Source: JAJYTI01 sp035302145
Lineage (GTDB): Bacteria; Bacteroidota; Bacteroidia; Flavobacteriales; Flavobacteriaceae
DNA: 33,711 nucleotides
NCBI GenBank assembly: GCA_035302145.1
Contig: DATGSX010000061.1
Coordinates: 1 to 33,711 of the forward strand
Direction of reading: 5' to 3'
The notes beneath the pieces are model-generated. The model did not search any database, was not told where the DNA came from, and was given only the letters and a program-made list of their open reading frames with translations. Shown here one piece after another: positions 15,712 to 24,358 of the stretch. Made by a program: the position numbers and the translations under genes. Position 1 is the first letter of the stretch. The number at the start of each line of letters is the position of its first letter.

Positions 15712-17199
15712 ATGTCCGTAAAATCAACTCTATCTAAATATTACGCAAAATTAGCAGTTTGGCAGATGAATAAATGGGCATCACAACCATTAGAAACACA
15801 ACAAAAAGTTTTTGAGGACTTAATAAACCAAGCTAAGGATACTGAATTTGGTAAGGATCATGATTTTAAGTCTATAAAATCTCATAAAGACTTTGTAAAG
15901 CGTGTGCCTATTAGAGATTACGAAGCACTTAAACCATATATAGAAAAATCGGTTGCTGGACAAGAAAATATATTATGGCCTGGAAAACCGAAGTACTTTG
16001 TAAAAACTTCAGGTACCACATCCGGAGCGAAATATATCCCTTTAACTAAAGAATCTTTACCAGAACACTTAAAAGCGACCAAAGATGCTATTTTAAACTA
16101 TATTGAAGAAACAGGTGAGAAAGCCTTTGTAGATGGGAAGATGATGTTTTTACAGGGCAGCCCTAAATTAGAAGAGGAAAACGGTATACCACATGGTCGA
16201 TTGTCTGGTATAGTAGCGCACTATGTGCCGAATTATCTTCAAAAAAATAGGTTGCCGAGTATGGAAACCAATATAATTGAAGATTGGGAAACCAAAGTGG
16301 ATAAAATAATAGAAGAGACTATTGACGAAGATATGACGCTCATAAGCGGGATTCCTTCTTGGGTGCAAATGTATTTTGAGCGCTTAGTTCAGAAAACTGG
16401 TAAACCAGTTGGTGAAATCTTCCCAAACTTTAAGCTATTTATCTATGGTGGAGTTAATTATGAGCCTTATAGATCTAAGTTTGAAAACCTAATCGGAAGA
16501 AAAATAGATAGTATAGAATTATATCCTGCTAGCGAAGGGTTTTTAGCATTTCAAGACAGACAAAATGCAGAGGATATGTTATTGCTTCTTGATTCTGGAA
16601 TATTTTATGAGTTTATTCCTGTAAATACCTTTGGCACAGAAAACGAAAAACGACTTACTATAGGAGAAGTAGAAATAGGTGTTAATTACGTAATTATCCT
16701 CTCTACTTCCGCTGGTTTATGGGGATACAATCTAGGCGATACCATCCAATTTACCTCATTAGATCCCTATCGCGTTGTTGTTACTGGCCGTCTATCTCAT
16801 TTTATCTCTGCTTTTGGTGAACATGTTATCGGTAAAGAAGTCGATCGAGCTATGCAAAAAGCACAGGAAGAATTGGATTTTAGACTTAATGAGTATACCG
16901 TAGCACCACAGGTAAATCCACCCGAAGGCGAATTGCCATATCATGAGTGGTTAATTGAATTCGACAAAGAACCAGACGATTTGAAAGAGTTAGCAAGAAT
17001 CCTTGATGAATCGATGCGGGAACAAAACTCTTATTATTATGATTTAATAACAGGTAGAATCTTGCAGCCACTAAAGATTACAGTTCTTCCTAAAGAAGCC
17101 TTTGTAAACTACATGAGGACGCGAGGCAAGTTAGGAGGGCAGAATAAAGTGCCTAGATTAGCTAATGATAGAACGATAGCGGATGAACTAACAAAATAA
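15712..17199 (+). CDS. GH3 family protein (acyl-acid-amido synthetase-like)
   Basis: 495 residues, full length. GH3 enzymes belong to the ANL adenylating superfamily; plant members conjugate amino acids to acyl hormones. The ATP-binding loop SGTTSGAKYIP (100-110), the LYPASEGFLAFQ segment (near 270-285) and the C-terminal lid domain are present. Bacterial GH3 proteins are widespread in Bacteroidota, often near tatA and M23 genes, but their substrates are not known to me. It lies between the M23 gene (6-bp gap) and an uncharacterised phosphorylase-like protein (27-bp gap). Confidence 0.88.
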   Translation: MSVKSTLSKYYAKLAVWQMNKWASQPLETQQKVFEDLINQAKDTEFGKDHDFKSIKSHKDFVKRVPIRDYEALKPYIEKSVAGQENILWPGKPKYFVKTSGTTSGAKYIPLTKESLPEHLKATKDAILNYIEETGEKAFVDGKMMFLQGSPKLEEENGIPHGRLSGIVAHYVPNYLQKNRLPSMETNIIEDWETKVDKIIEETIDEDMTLISGIPSWVQMYFERLVQKTGKPVGEIFPNFKLFIYGGVNYEPYRSKFENLIGRKIDSIELYPASEGFLAFQDRQNAEDMLLLLDSGIFYEFIPVNTFGTENEKRLTIGEVEIGVNYVIILSTSAGLWGYNLGDTIQFTSLDPYRVVVTGRLSHFISAFGEHVIGKEVDRAMQKAQEELDFRLNEYTVAPQVNPPEGELPYHEWLIEFDKEPDDLKELARILDESMREQNSYYYDLITGRILQPLKITVLPKEAFVNYMRTRGKLGGQNKVPRLANDRTIADELTK

Positions 17200-17213
17200 T
17201 TCGCATTAAACAC

Positions 17214-17221
17214 TATATTTG
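17214..17221 (+). promoter_or_regulatory. Candidate internal -7 promoter box (TATATTTG)
   Basis: TATATTTG ends five bases before the ATG at 17227, in the 27-bp gap after GH3. It could give a separate leaderless transcript starting with the phosphorylase-like gene and running into the polysaccharide genes. No -33 motif is evident. Confidence 0.4.
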
Positions 17222-17226
17222 ATATT

Positions 17227-18918
17227 ATGAAAGAATTGGAAATGATAGAGCGCACCCGAGCACAAGAAAGCACAAGTGCTATAGAGCGTATATATGTAAC
17301 TATGCGCCACTTATTCAACCGTGGCTTCTATAAACCTATGGGAGTTTCAGGAGAGGCACTTAGAAATGCTTTATTGACGTTGCGTCCAGAGATATATGGA
17401 ACTATTAATGAGTCCAAAACCGAATTACAAGGTTTAATGTATGTAATGGATAGGTTGCCAGAAGGAATAGATGCTTGTCGATTTATAAACTTAACAAGTG
17501 ATGAAGGATATAAAAACTCTCATTTCAAATTAATTATTCCTGCTAAACGTCGGAGAAACTGTTATAGAATAGACGAGGAGCAAATGAATATAGAGGTGAC
17601 TCGTGGAAAATCAGAAATATATGATATTCTTACTCACCTAACTTTCTTATATATCGAATCGTATAAGATTATGGAGAAAGTAGTCATTGATGACTCTGGG
17701 AACCTAGTTAGAGACTGGCAAAAACTAGAAGCAATTCTATCTAGAGAAGAAGAGCTTACGCCAGAAGATGTGGAAAAAGCCTTAGTTCATGCATCGTCTT
17801 GTTTAGGTAGGACTTTCCTTGAACTAAAGAATGTTTACCCTACGTTCTCTACGCCAGAAAACCCTCATCGTTTTTTAACTATAATCTATAATCTAGGACG
17901 ACTAGCTATAGACGAGGTGGTAAATGATAATAAACGTGTAATTACGTTTAGTCCCATATTACGAGAGCGTATTGGGCATCATATTCATGGCGAGCGTTGG
18001 GCTTTAGACATAAAAGATAAGTTGTATGAGCGCGGTTTACTCAACAGATCTATCCACATTATAAGCGCTAATATGCATAGTGTTATGAATACATTGTTTG
18101 CAGAGAAAGCTATTGGAGATCAATTTAAAGGTCAAAGTAGATTTGAAATCTACGAGGTGCTCAGCAATGAGAGTAGCGAAGCCTTGCAAAACCAGGTTTT
18201 CGATACTGCGCAAGAACACGGAATGTATTACATAGAAGACAGAAGCGGTACCAATATAAATGTTCAGATTTTTGATACTGCTAAATTACCAAATGCTAAA
18301 GAAATATTTAAAGGCAAAAAGAAAGAAGAGATACCGGTTATTGTGGTAATGGATTACGCATTTGGTGAACAAGCTTTCGAAACAATGGATGAACTATTAC
18401 GTCCATACAAAATAGGAGATGTAAACAAGCCATTACGTGTAGATTCTGTTTCTATTATGGGGAAAGCTGGGATTCTTGAAGGAGGAAAAGGAGATATTAT
18501 GATTCCATCGGCACACGTTTTCGAAGGAACTGCAGATAACTATCCGTTTGAGAATGAAATCTCTGCTGCAGATTTAGTGGAATATGGCATAGATACTTAT
18601 ACCGGAACTATGGTATCGGTGTTAGGCACCTCTTTGCAGAATAGAGATGTATTAGAGTTTTTCCAAAATTCAACATGGAATGTAATTGGCCTAGAAATGG
18701 AAGGTGCACATTATCAAAAAGCAATCCAAGCAGCATCCAAAATACGCGGAAATATCAGCCCAAAAGTAAAAGTGCGCTATGCTTATTATGCATCTGATAA
18801 TCCATTGGAAACAGGCAGTACTCTTGCATCAGGAGGATTAGGAACAAGTGGGGTAAAGCCAACTTATGCTATTACCGATGTAATTATAAAACAAATATTA
18901 GAGTTAGAAGATGAGTAA
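17227..18918 (+). CDS. Uncharacterised Bacteroidota protein with nucleoside-phosphorylase-like C-terminus
   Basis: 563 residues, no signal peptide or membrane segment. The first two-thirds is largely helical and I recognise no motif, though it is rich in conserved-looking polar segments such as FINLTSDEGYKNSHFKL and HHIHGERWALD. The last third looks like the phosphorylase/nucleosidase fold: IMGKAGIL with GDIMIPSAHVF (near 415-432), then GLEMEGAHYQKAI (near 486-498), which resembles the EMEaa motif that binds ribose in purine/uridine phosphorylases. From memory it may be the family annotated DUF6909; I could not check this. It overlaps the Wzz-like gene by 8 bp and follows GH3 closely, so translation of all three is probably linked. 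A nucleoside or nucleotide-derived ligand is a reasonable but unproven guess. Confidence 0.65.
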   Translation: MKELEMIERTRAQESTSAIERIYVTMRHLFNRGFYKPMGVSGEALRNALLTLRPEIYGTINESKTELQGLMYVMDRLPEGIDACRFINLTSDEGYKNSHFKLIIPAKRRRNCYRIDEEQMNIEVTRGKSEIYDILTHLTFLYIESYKIMEKVVIDDSGNLVRDWQKLEAILSREEELTPEDVEKALVHASSCLGRTFLELKNVYPTFSTPENPHRFLTIIYNLGRLAIDEVVNDNKRVITFSPILRERIGHHIHGERWALDIKDKLYERGLLNRSIHIISANMHSVMNTLFAEKAIGDQFKGQSRFEIYEVLSNESSEALQNQVFDTAQEHGMYYIEDRSGTNINVQIFDTAKLPNAKEIFKGKKKEEIPVIVVMDYAFGEQAFETMDELLRPYKIGDVNKPLRVDSVSIMGKAGILEGGKGDIMIPSAHVFEGTADNYPFENEISAADLVEYGIDTYTGTMVSVLGTSLQNRDVLEFFQNSTWNVIGLEMEGAHYQKAIQAASKIRGNISPKVKVRYAYYASDNPLETGSTLASGGLGTSGVKPTYAITDVIIKQILELEDE

Positions 18919-19900
18919 TAAAAGCACACAGGAAGAGATTTCTATCAAGGAGCTTATGAAGTTGTTCCTTAAACTATGGGACAAGATAGTACTGTTATTT
19001 CTAAAGGCAGTACTATTTGTAATGAAGCATGCTATACCATTAGTTTTGCTTATTGCAATAGGATGGGGACTGGCATATTTTAATAAGGATAAAAACCCAC
19101 GCTATAAACGTGTGTTTATGGTTTCGGCAACGGAGTATAGCGGTGAGTTTCTCACTCAGGAACTTAGAGAAATTAACGCAAAATTTGCCCGCAATAACTT
19201 CGAGTTAAAAAAAGCTATGTCCTTGCAAGATATTGATTTAAATGGGGTGCAGTATTCTGTGAAACCTATTTTCAGTAAAGGCTCAATGAATAGAGAGGAA
19301 TTCCAATACTTAAATTATTTAATAGAAAATAGATTAATAGAGAAAGAAAGTTTAGATCGTATGATTGAGCTTTCTAGCATTAGTTATGAGGTGGAAGTTA
19401 TATATCCAATCGAGATCGATGGGCTTAGGGTATTCGAGGCAACTTTAGAATATTTACGAAAAAGTGAATATGCTGCACAAATGCATAAAGCTATCATTAG
19501 AAATATAAAGATGCAGATAGAAGAGAATGAAAAGGTGATTTTAGCATTAAGTAAATATGTATCTAATTTAAGTAAAGAAGGACAACAAGCTATTTCTGAT
19601 ACTAAAACTATGGTTGTAGAAGGATCCCGAGGCTCAGATTTGGGTACAATGCTATACGCAAGATCAGAAGTGCAAAAAGAAACTAATAAACTAATAGCTA
19701 AGAAAGTGCAGTTAGACCAAAATTTTCGAGTGCTTAATCATGGAAATGAACTTCCCTATTATGGAGCAGGAATTATGAGTAAGAAAAATCTCGTATATCC
19801 ATTCCTTCTAGTAGTAGCTTACTTATTTATTATCTTTATTATCAATGTTATCCGTGCAGCACTGGCTCTTAAAGAAGAATTAAAAAGGGAAGAAGCATAA
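18911..19900 (+). CDS. Polysaccharide co-polymerase-like (Wzz-type) inner-membrane protein
   Basis: 329 residues. Topology fits a PCP1 protein: cytoplasmic N-terminus, membrane helix about 41-57, a large periplasmic part with helical stretches (about 75-290) and a second helix about 295-315 with a short basic tail. Sequence similarity to Wzz is weak and no clear Pro-Gly motif follows TM2, so the call rests on topology and position directly before rmlBACD. Wzz proteins set chain length during Wzy-dependent polymerisation. It starts inside the preceding gene (8-bp overlap) and its stop overlaps the rmlB start (TAATG). Confidence 0.6.
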   Translation: MSNKSTQEEISIKELMKLFLKLWDKIVLLFLKAVLFVMKHAIPLVLLIAIGWGLAYFNKDKNPRYKRVFMVSATEYSGEFLTQELREINAKFARNNFELKKAMSLQDIDLNGVQYSVKPIFSKGSMNREEFQYLNYLIENRLIEKESLDRMIELSSISYEVEVIYPIEIDGLRVFEATLEYLRKSEYAAQMHKAIIRNIKMQIEENEKVILALSKYVSNLSKEGQQAISDTKTMVVEGSRGSDLGTMLYARSEVQKETNKLIAKKVQLDQNFRVLNHGNELPYYGAGIMSKKNLVYPFLLVVAYLFIIFIINVIRAALALKEELKREEA

Positions 19901-20913
19901 TGAATACAGTTTTAGTTACTGGTGGTGCAGGATTTATCGGAGCAAACTATGTAGAATATTTGTTGGATTTAAAGCAAGGCTATCGTATACTAGTCCTAGA
20001 TAAACTTACATACGCAGGAAGTCTTAAAAACTTAGAGAGAGTTTGGGATAACCCAAACTTTACTTTTGTAGAGGGTGATATTGCTGACGAGGACTTATTG
20101 GTGACACTGTTCGAAAAGTACGTAATCACCGATGTCATCCATTTTGCTGCAGAGTCGCACGTAGACAACTCTATAACTGGTCCAGAAGCTTTTATACAAA
20201 CCAATATCATAGGAACATTCCGGTTACTAGAACAATGTAGAGCTAGTTGGCTAGAAAACTATAACGAACTTAAAGAGAAATATAAAAGTGCGAGGTTTTT
20301 ACACGTATCTACCGACGAAGTATACGGAACACTAGGTGCCAAAGGCTTGTTTACAGAGAAAACAGCTTATGCGCCCAATAGTCCATACAGTGCATCAAAA
20401 GCATCATCTGATTTTTTAGTACGCAGTTACTTCCATACTTATGGATTGCCAGTAGTCACAACGAATTGCTCTAATAACTACGGACCTTATCAACACAAAG
20501 AAAAGCTAATTCCTACCATAATAAGAAAAGCTTTAGCAGGAGAATCGATCCCAATTTATGGAACAGGAAAAAATGTTCGAGATTGGCTTTATGTGACCGA
20601 TCACTGTCATGGGATTTATATGGTTTGGAAAAAGGGGAGGCTTGGAGAAACTTATAATATTGGTGGTAAAAACGAAAAAACAAACCTAGAAATAGCAAAC
20701 CTAATTTGCGATATATTAGATGAAAAAATCCCAGCTAAAGAATCCTATAAGAAACAAATAAGTTTTGTAGAAGATAGATTAGGACATGATTTCCGATATG
20801 CAATTGATGCAACTAAGATATCAGAAGAGTTGGGGTGGAAAGCGAACGAAAACTTTGCTTCTGGCATAGTGAAAACCGTCGATTGGTATTTAAACAATAG
20901 AGATAGATTATGA
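19900..20913 (+). CDS. rfbB: dTDP-glucose 4,6-dehydratase RmlB
   Basis: 337 residues. Second step of dTDP-L-rhamnose synthesis: NAD-dependent oxidation, dehydration and reduction of dTDP-glucose. An extended SDR with the NAD motif GGAGFIG (8-14), AESHVD (84-89), STDEVYG (137-143) with the catalytic Thr/Asp/Glu, and YSASK (163-167). It overlaps rmlA by 4 bp (ATGA), consistent with translational coupling within the rmlBACD set. Confidence 0.96.
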   Translation: MNTVLVTGGAGFIGANYVEYLLDLKQGYRILVLDKLTYAGSLKNLERVWDNPNFTFVEGDIADEDLLVTLFEKYVITDVIHFAAESHVDNSITGPEAFIQTNIIGTFRLLEQCRASWLENYNELKEKYKSARFLHVSTDEVYGTLGAKGLFTEKTAYAPNSPYSASKASSDFLVRSYFHTYGLPVVTTNCSNNYGPYQHKEKLIPTIIRKALAGESIPIYGTGKNVRDWLYVTDHCHGIYMVWKKGRLGETYNIGGKNEKTNLEIANLICDILDEKIPAKESYKKQISFVEDRLGHDFRYAIDATKISEELGWKANENFASGIVKTVDWYLNNRDRL

Positions 20914-21767
20914 AAGGGATTATTCTAGCAGGAGGCTCAGGAACACGATTACATCCATTAACATTGGCTATAAGTAAGCAGCTGATGCCAGTGTATAATA
21001 AACCTATGATTTATTATCCTATTTCTACTTTGATGTACGCTGGAATTCAAGAAATTCTTATCATTTCCACTCCAAAAGATTTACCCTTATTTAAGCGACT
21101 TTTAGGTGATGGTAGACAATATGGTTGTCGATTTGAGTTTGCAGCTCAAGAAGAGCCTAAAGGCCTAGCAGAAGCATTTTTAATAGGCGAAGAGTTTATC
21201 GGAAACGACAAAGTAGCTTTGATACTAGGGGATAACCTTTTCTATGGGTCAGGATTGGATTCTATTTTACAAGCCAATACGAATCCTGATGGTGGAATGA
21301 TTTTTGCCTATCACGTGCACGATCCAGAACGATATGGAGTAGTGGATTTCGATGATAATGGGAGGGTTCTTTCGATAGAAGAGAAACCTAGCAAACCAAA
21401 ATCGAACTATGCTGTTCCTGGAATATACTTCTATGATAATCAAGTGGTGCAAATTGCAAAAGAAATCCAACCTAGTTCTCGTGGTGAATTGGAAATAACC
21501 GATATAAATAACACCTATCTTAAACAAGGGAAACTAAATGTTAGTATACTTGATAAAGGAACTGCTTGGTTAGATACAGGAACTTTTGAGTCGCTTATGC
21601 AAGCAGCACAATTTGTCGAGGTAATTGAAGAACGTCAGGGTTTAATGGTAGGATCCATAGAAGAAACTGCCTACAATATGGGATATATCGATAAAGAACA
21701 GTTGCATCGACTAGCCAAACCATTAATTAAAAGTGGCTATGGCGAATATCTATCTAATTTAAAATAA
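20910..21767 (+). CDS. rfbA: Glucose-1-phosphate thymidylyltransferase RmlA
   Basis: 285 residues. First step of the rhamnose pathway: dTTP + glucose-1-phosphate to dTDP-glucose. The nucleotide-binding GGSGTRLHPLT (8-18), the PMIYYPISTLM segment and LGDNLFYG (106-113) with the metal-binding Asp are present. RmlA is feedback-inhibited by dTDP-L-rhamnose in characterised enzymes. Starts with ATGA overlap on rmlB and is followed by rmlC after one base. Confidence 0.96.
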   Translation: MKGIILAGGSGTRLHPLTLAISKQLMPVYNKPMIYYPISTLMYAGIQEILIISTPKDLPLFKRLLGDGRQYGCRFEFAAQEEPKGLAEAFLIGEEFIGNDKVALILGDNLFYGSGLDSILQANTNPDGGMIFAYHVHDPERYGVVDFDDNGRVLSIEEKPSKPKSNYAVPGIYFYDNQVVQIAKEIQPSSRGELEITDINNTYLKQGKLNVSILDKGTAWLDTGTFESLMQAAQFVEVIEERQGLMVGSIEETAYNMGYIDKEQLHRLAKPLIKSGYGEYLSNLK

Positions 21768-21768
21768 C

Positions 21769-22335
21769 ATGCCAGTGAAAATACACCAAACCCCATTAGA
21801 AGGATGTTTTGTAATAGAACCTAAGGTATTTACTGATTCCCGAGGTACTTTTATGGAAGTATTCCATCATAAAGATTTTCTGGAAAAAACCGGTTTGAAT
21901 ATCAACTTTGTTCAAGATAATCAATCTACCTCTCATTATGGCGTGTTACGTGGTCTACACTTACAAATGGGTGATGCTAGTCAAGCAAAGCTTGTGCGTG
22001 TAATAAAAGGAGAAGTTATCGATGCTGTAGTAGATCTTAGAATAGGTTCTGAAACATATGGCCAACATTTTACTATTTGCCTAAGTGGCGAAAACAAAAA
22101 ACAGTTGTTTATTCCACGTGGATTTGCTCATGGATTTGTAAGCTTGGCAGAGAAAAGTATTTTTGCTTATAAGTGTGATAACTACTATAATCCTAGTGCC
22201 GAAAGTGGAATTAGATATAATGACGCAACTTTGCAGATTGATTGGCATCTGCCTAACGATGAGTTGATTGTGTCAGAAAAAGATAGGGTACTTCCAAGCT
22301 TTAAGGAATTCAAGACATGGCAAAAAAAGTACTAA
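21769..22335 (+). CDS. rfbC: dTDP-4-dehydrorhamnose 3,5-epimerase RmlC
   Basis: 188 residues, cupin fold. Third step of the pathway. Characteristic residues: DSRGTFMEVF (23-32), the active-site segment VLRGLHLQ (59-66) with catalytic His64, DLRIGSETYG (89-98) and IPRGFAHGF (115-123). The start is one base after the rmlA stop, and the end overlaps rmlD by 19 bp. Confidence 0.95.
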   Translation: MPVKIHQTPLEGCFVIEPKVFTDSRGTFMEVFHHKDFLEKTGLNINFVQDNQSTSHYGVLRGLHLQMGDASQAKLVRVIKGEVIDAVVDLRIGSETYGQHFTICLSGENKKQLFIPRGFAHGFVSLAEKSIFAYKCDNYYNPSAESGIRYNDATLQIDWHLPNDELIVSEKDRVLPSFKEFKTWQKKY

Positions 22336-23159
22336 TTACAGGGGCTGATGGGCAATTAGGACAATGTGTACAATACATAGCCAAAAGATATCCGCAAATC
22401 CATTTTACCTTCGTCAATAAGAAACAATTAGATATTACCGATGGAAGTGCAGTAGATAGCTTTTTTAAACAAAATAACTTTACATATATAATTAATGCTG
22501 CCGCTTATACGCATGTAGATAATGCTGAAACCGAGCAAGAGTTGGCTTTTGAAATCAATGAAATTGGAGTAAAGAATATTGCAAGAGCTTGTGCGAAATA
22601 TAATTTAGAGTTGCTTCATCTTTCTACGGACTATGTGTTCGATGGAAAGTCGAAAGTACCCTATACTGAAGAAATGGATACGAATCCGATAAATGTATAT
22701 GGTGCCTCAAAATTAGCTGGGGAGAATGTTATAGTAGAAGTCTGTAAAAAACATATTATCTTACGAACTTCTTGGCTTTACTCTCCTTTCGGACATAACT
22801 TTTATTTAAGCATGCGCCGAGCGATTGAAAATAAAAAGCAGTTGCAGATAACTACCGAACAAACCGGTACACCAACCAGTGCTGTAGGACTTGCAGAAGT
22901 ATTAATGAAGATTATCTGCCAAGAAAAAAAAGAATATGGTGTGTACCATTACTCCGATGAAGGGGAAACAACCTGGTATGAATTTGCGATGGAAATTGAA
23001 CGTAAAATCTTGGAAGAAAATAAAGGATATATTAATCCAACAGATCATTATGAAACGAAAGCTAAAAGGCCTAAATATAGTGTGCTAAATCATATGAAAA
23101 TAAAGAAAAACTTTAATATTATTCCAAAACCTTGGCAAAAGACCTTGGCAGAATTCTAA
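22317..23159 (+). CDS. rfbD: dTDP-4-dehydrorhamnose reductase RmlD
   Basis: 280 residues. Last step: NAD(P)H-dependent reduction to dTDP-L-rhamnose. SDR with the cofactor loop GADGQLGQ (9-16), HLSTDYVFDG (101-110) and YGASK (128-132). The ATG lies within the rmlC 3' end; the frame and family alignment (MAKKVLITGADGQLG) support this start. wecB follows after 9 bp. Confidence 0.95.
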   Translation: MAKKVLITGADGQLGQCVQYIAKRYPQIHFTFVNKKQLDITDGSAVDSFFKQNNFTYIINAAAYTHVDNAETEQELAFEINEIGVKNIARACAKYNLELLHLSTDYVFDGKSKVPYTEEMDTNPINVYGASKLAGENVIVEVCKKHIILRTSWLYSPFGHNFYLSMRRAIENKKQLQITTEQTGTPTSAVGLAEVLMKIICQEKKEYGVYHYSDEGETTWYEFAMEIERKILEENKGYINPTDHYETKAKRPKYSVLNHMKIKKNFNIIPKPWQKTLAEF

Positions 23160-23168
23160 TTTAATTAC

Positions 23169-24299
23169 ATGCAAATAAAAAAGCATTTATTCGTATTTGG
23201 TACTCGCCCTGAAGCTATTAAAATGGCACCAGTAGTTCATGCTTTTCAAAAGGAGAAAGGTTTTGATACCCGTATTTGTATAACTGCGCAGCATAGGGAG
23301 ATGTTAGATCAAGTATTAGAGTTTTTTTCTATTACAGCAGATTACGACCTTGATTTAATGAAACCAGGGCAGTCGTTATATTCATTAACTGCCTCAATAA
23401 TCACGGAAATGCAATTGGTATTAGAAAATTATAATCCAGATTTTGTCTATGTACATGGTGATACAACCACTTCCTCTATTGCTGCTTTGGCTGCGTTCTA
23501 TAATGGTTCTAAGGTCTGTCATATAGAAGCAGGACTACGCACGTTTAACAAATGGTCGCCATTCCCAGAGGAAATGAACCGAAAGCTTACGGCTAGGCTT
23601 ACCGACTATCATTTTGCTCCAACGATTCGTGCGAAAACTAATTTGCTAAAAGAAGGTATTGCCGATGATCATATATTCGTTACAGGTAACACTGTAATCG
23701 ATGCGCTAATTCACAGTGTAGACGCCGTAACTAAGGCCCCGAGCGCTCTTATACAGGAAATTGATGAGTGGTTAGATGAAAGACCGTTACTTTTGATTAC
23801 TGGGCATCGAAGAGAGAATCATGGAGAAGGTTTTGAACGTATATGTAAAGCACTTCAAATTATCGCACAGAACAATCCGGAAATTGCATTGATATATCCT
23901 GTGCATTTGAATCCAAACGTACAAAAACCAGTTAATAAATACCTGCAAGGTATTTTGAATATTAAACTACTTGAGCCTTTAACATATCAAGACTTTATTT
24001 GGTTGATGCATCGCTCTAAACTAATAATTACCGATAGTGGGGGAGTGCAAGAAGAAGCACCAAGCTTGGGAAAGCCGGTTTTGGTAATGCGCGATACTAC
24101 GGAAAGACCAGAAGCAGTAGAAGCTGGTACGGTAATATTGGTCGGTACAAATACTGATAAAATAGTATCAGAAACCGAAGATTTATTACGTAATACCGAT
24201 CGCTATAATAAAATGAGTGAATTGCATAACCCATATGGCGATGGTCAAGCCTCTAAACGTATAGTGGAAATAATAAAACATTTAGACATAGGAAAGTAG
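23169..24299 (+). CDS. wecB: UDP-N-acetylglucosamine 2-epimerase (non-hydrolysing)
   Basis: 376 residues, the usual length. It interconverts UDP-GlcNAc and UDP-ManNAc. Motifs: GTRPEAIKMAPV (11-22), HGDTTT (96-101), HIEAGLRT (118-125), PFPEEMNR (131-138), GHRREN (212-217) and TDSGGVQEEAP (288-298) for UDP binding. No wecC (UDP-ManNAc dehydrogenase) is in the window. Together with the WecG/TagA/CpsF-type transferase at 32262 this suggests that ManNAc itself, or ManNAcA if wecC lies elsewhere, is part of the polysaccharide. Confidence 0.95.
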   Translation: MQIKKHLFVFGTRPEAIKMAPVVHAFQKEKGFDTRICITAQHREMLDQVLEFFSITADYDLDLMKPGQSLYSLTASIITEMQLVLENYNPDFVYVHGDTTTSSIAALAAFYNGSKVCHIEAGLRTFNKWSPFPEEMNRKLTARLTDYHFAPTIRAKTNLLKEGIADDHIFVTGNTVIDALIHSVDAVTKAPSALIQEIDEWLDERPLLLITGHRRENHGEGFERICKALQIIAQNNPEIALIYPVHLNPNVQKPVNKYLQGILNIKLLEPLTYQDFIWLMHRSKLIITDSGGVQEEAPSLGKPVLVMRDTTERPEAVEAGTVILVGTNTDKIVSETEDLLRNTDRYNKMSELHNPYGDGQASKRIVEIIKHLDIGK

Positions 24300-24358
24300 A
24301 ATCTGAAATTAACTAGGATAATACTTAGAATATTATAGCGTAAATAAAAATTAAAACG

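Noticed and set aside
22109..22124. CCACGTGG palindrome in rfbC
   Set aside because: The core is produced by the conserved IPRGF coding motif and the outer bases do not fit TGTT...AACA.
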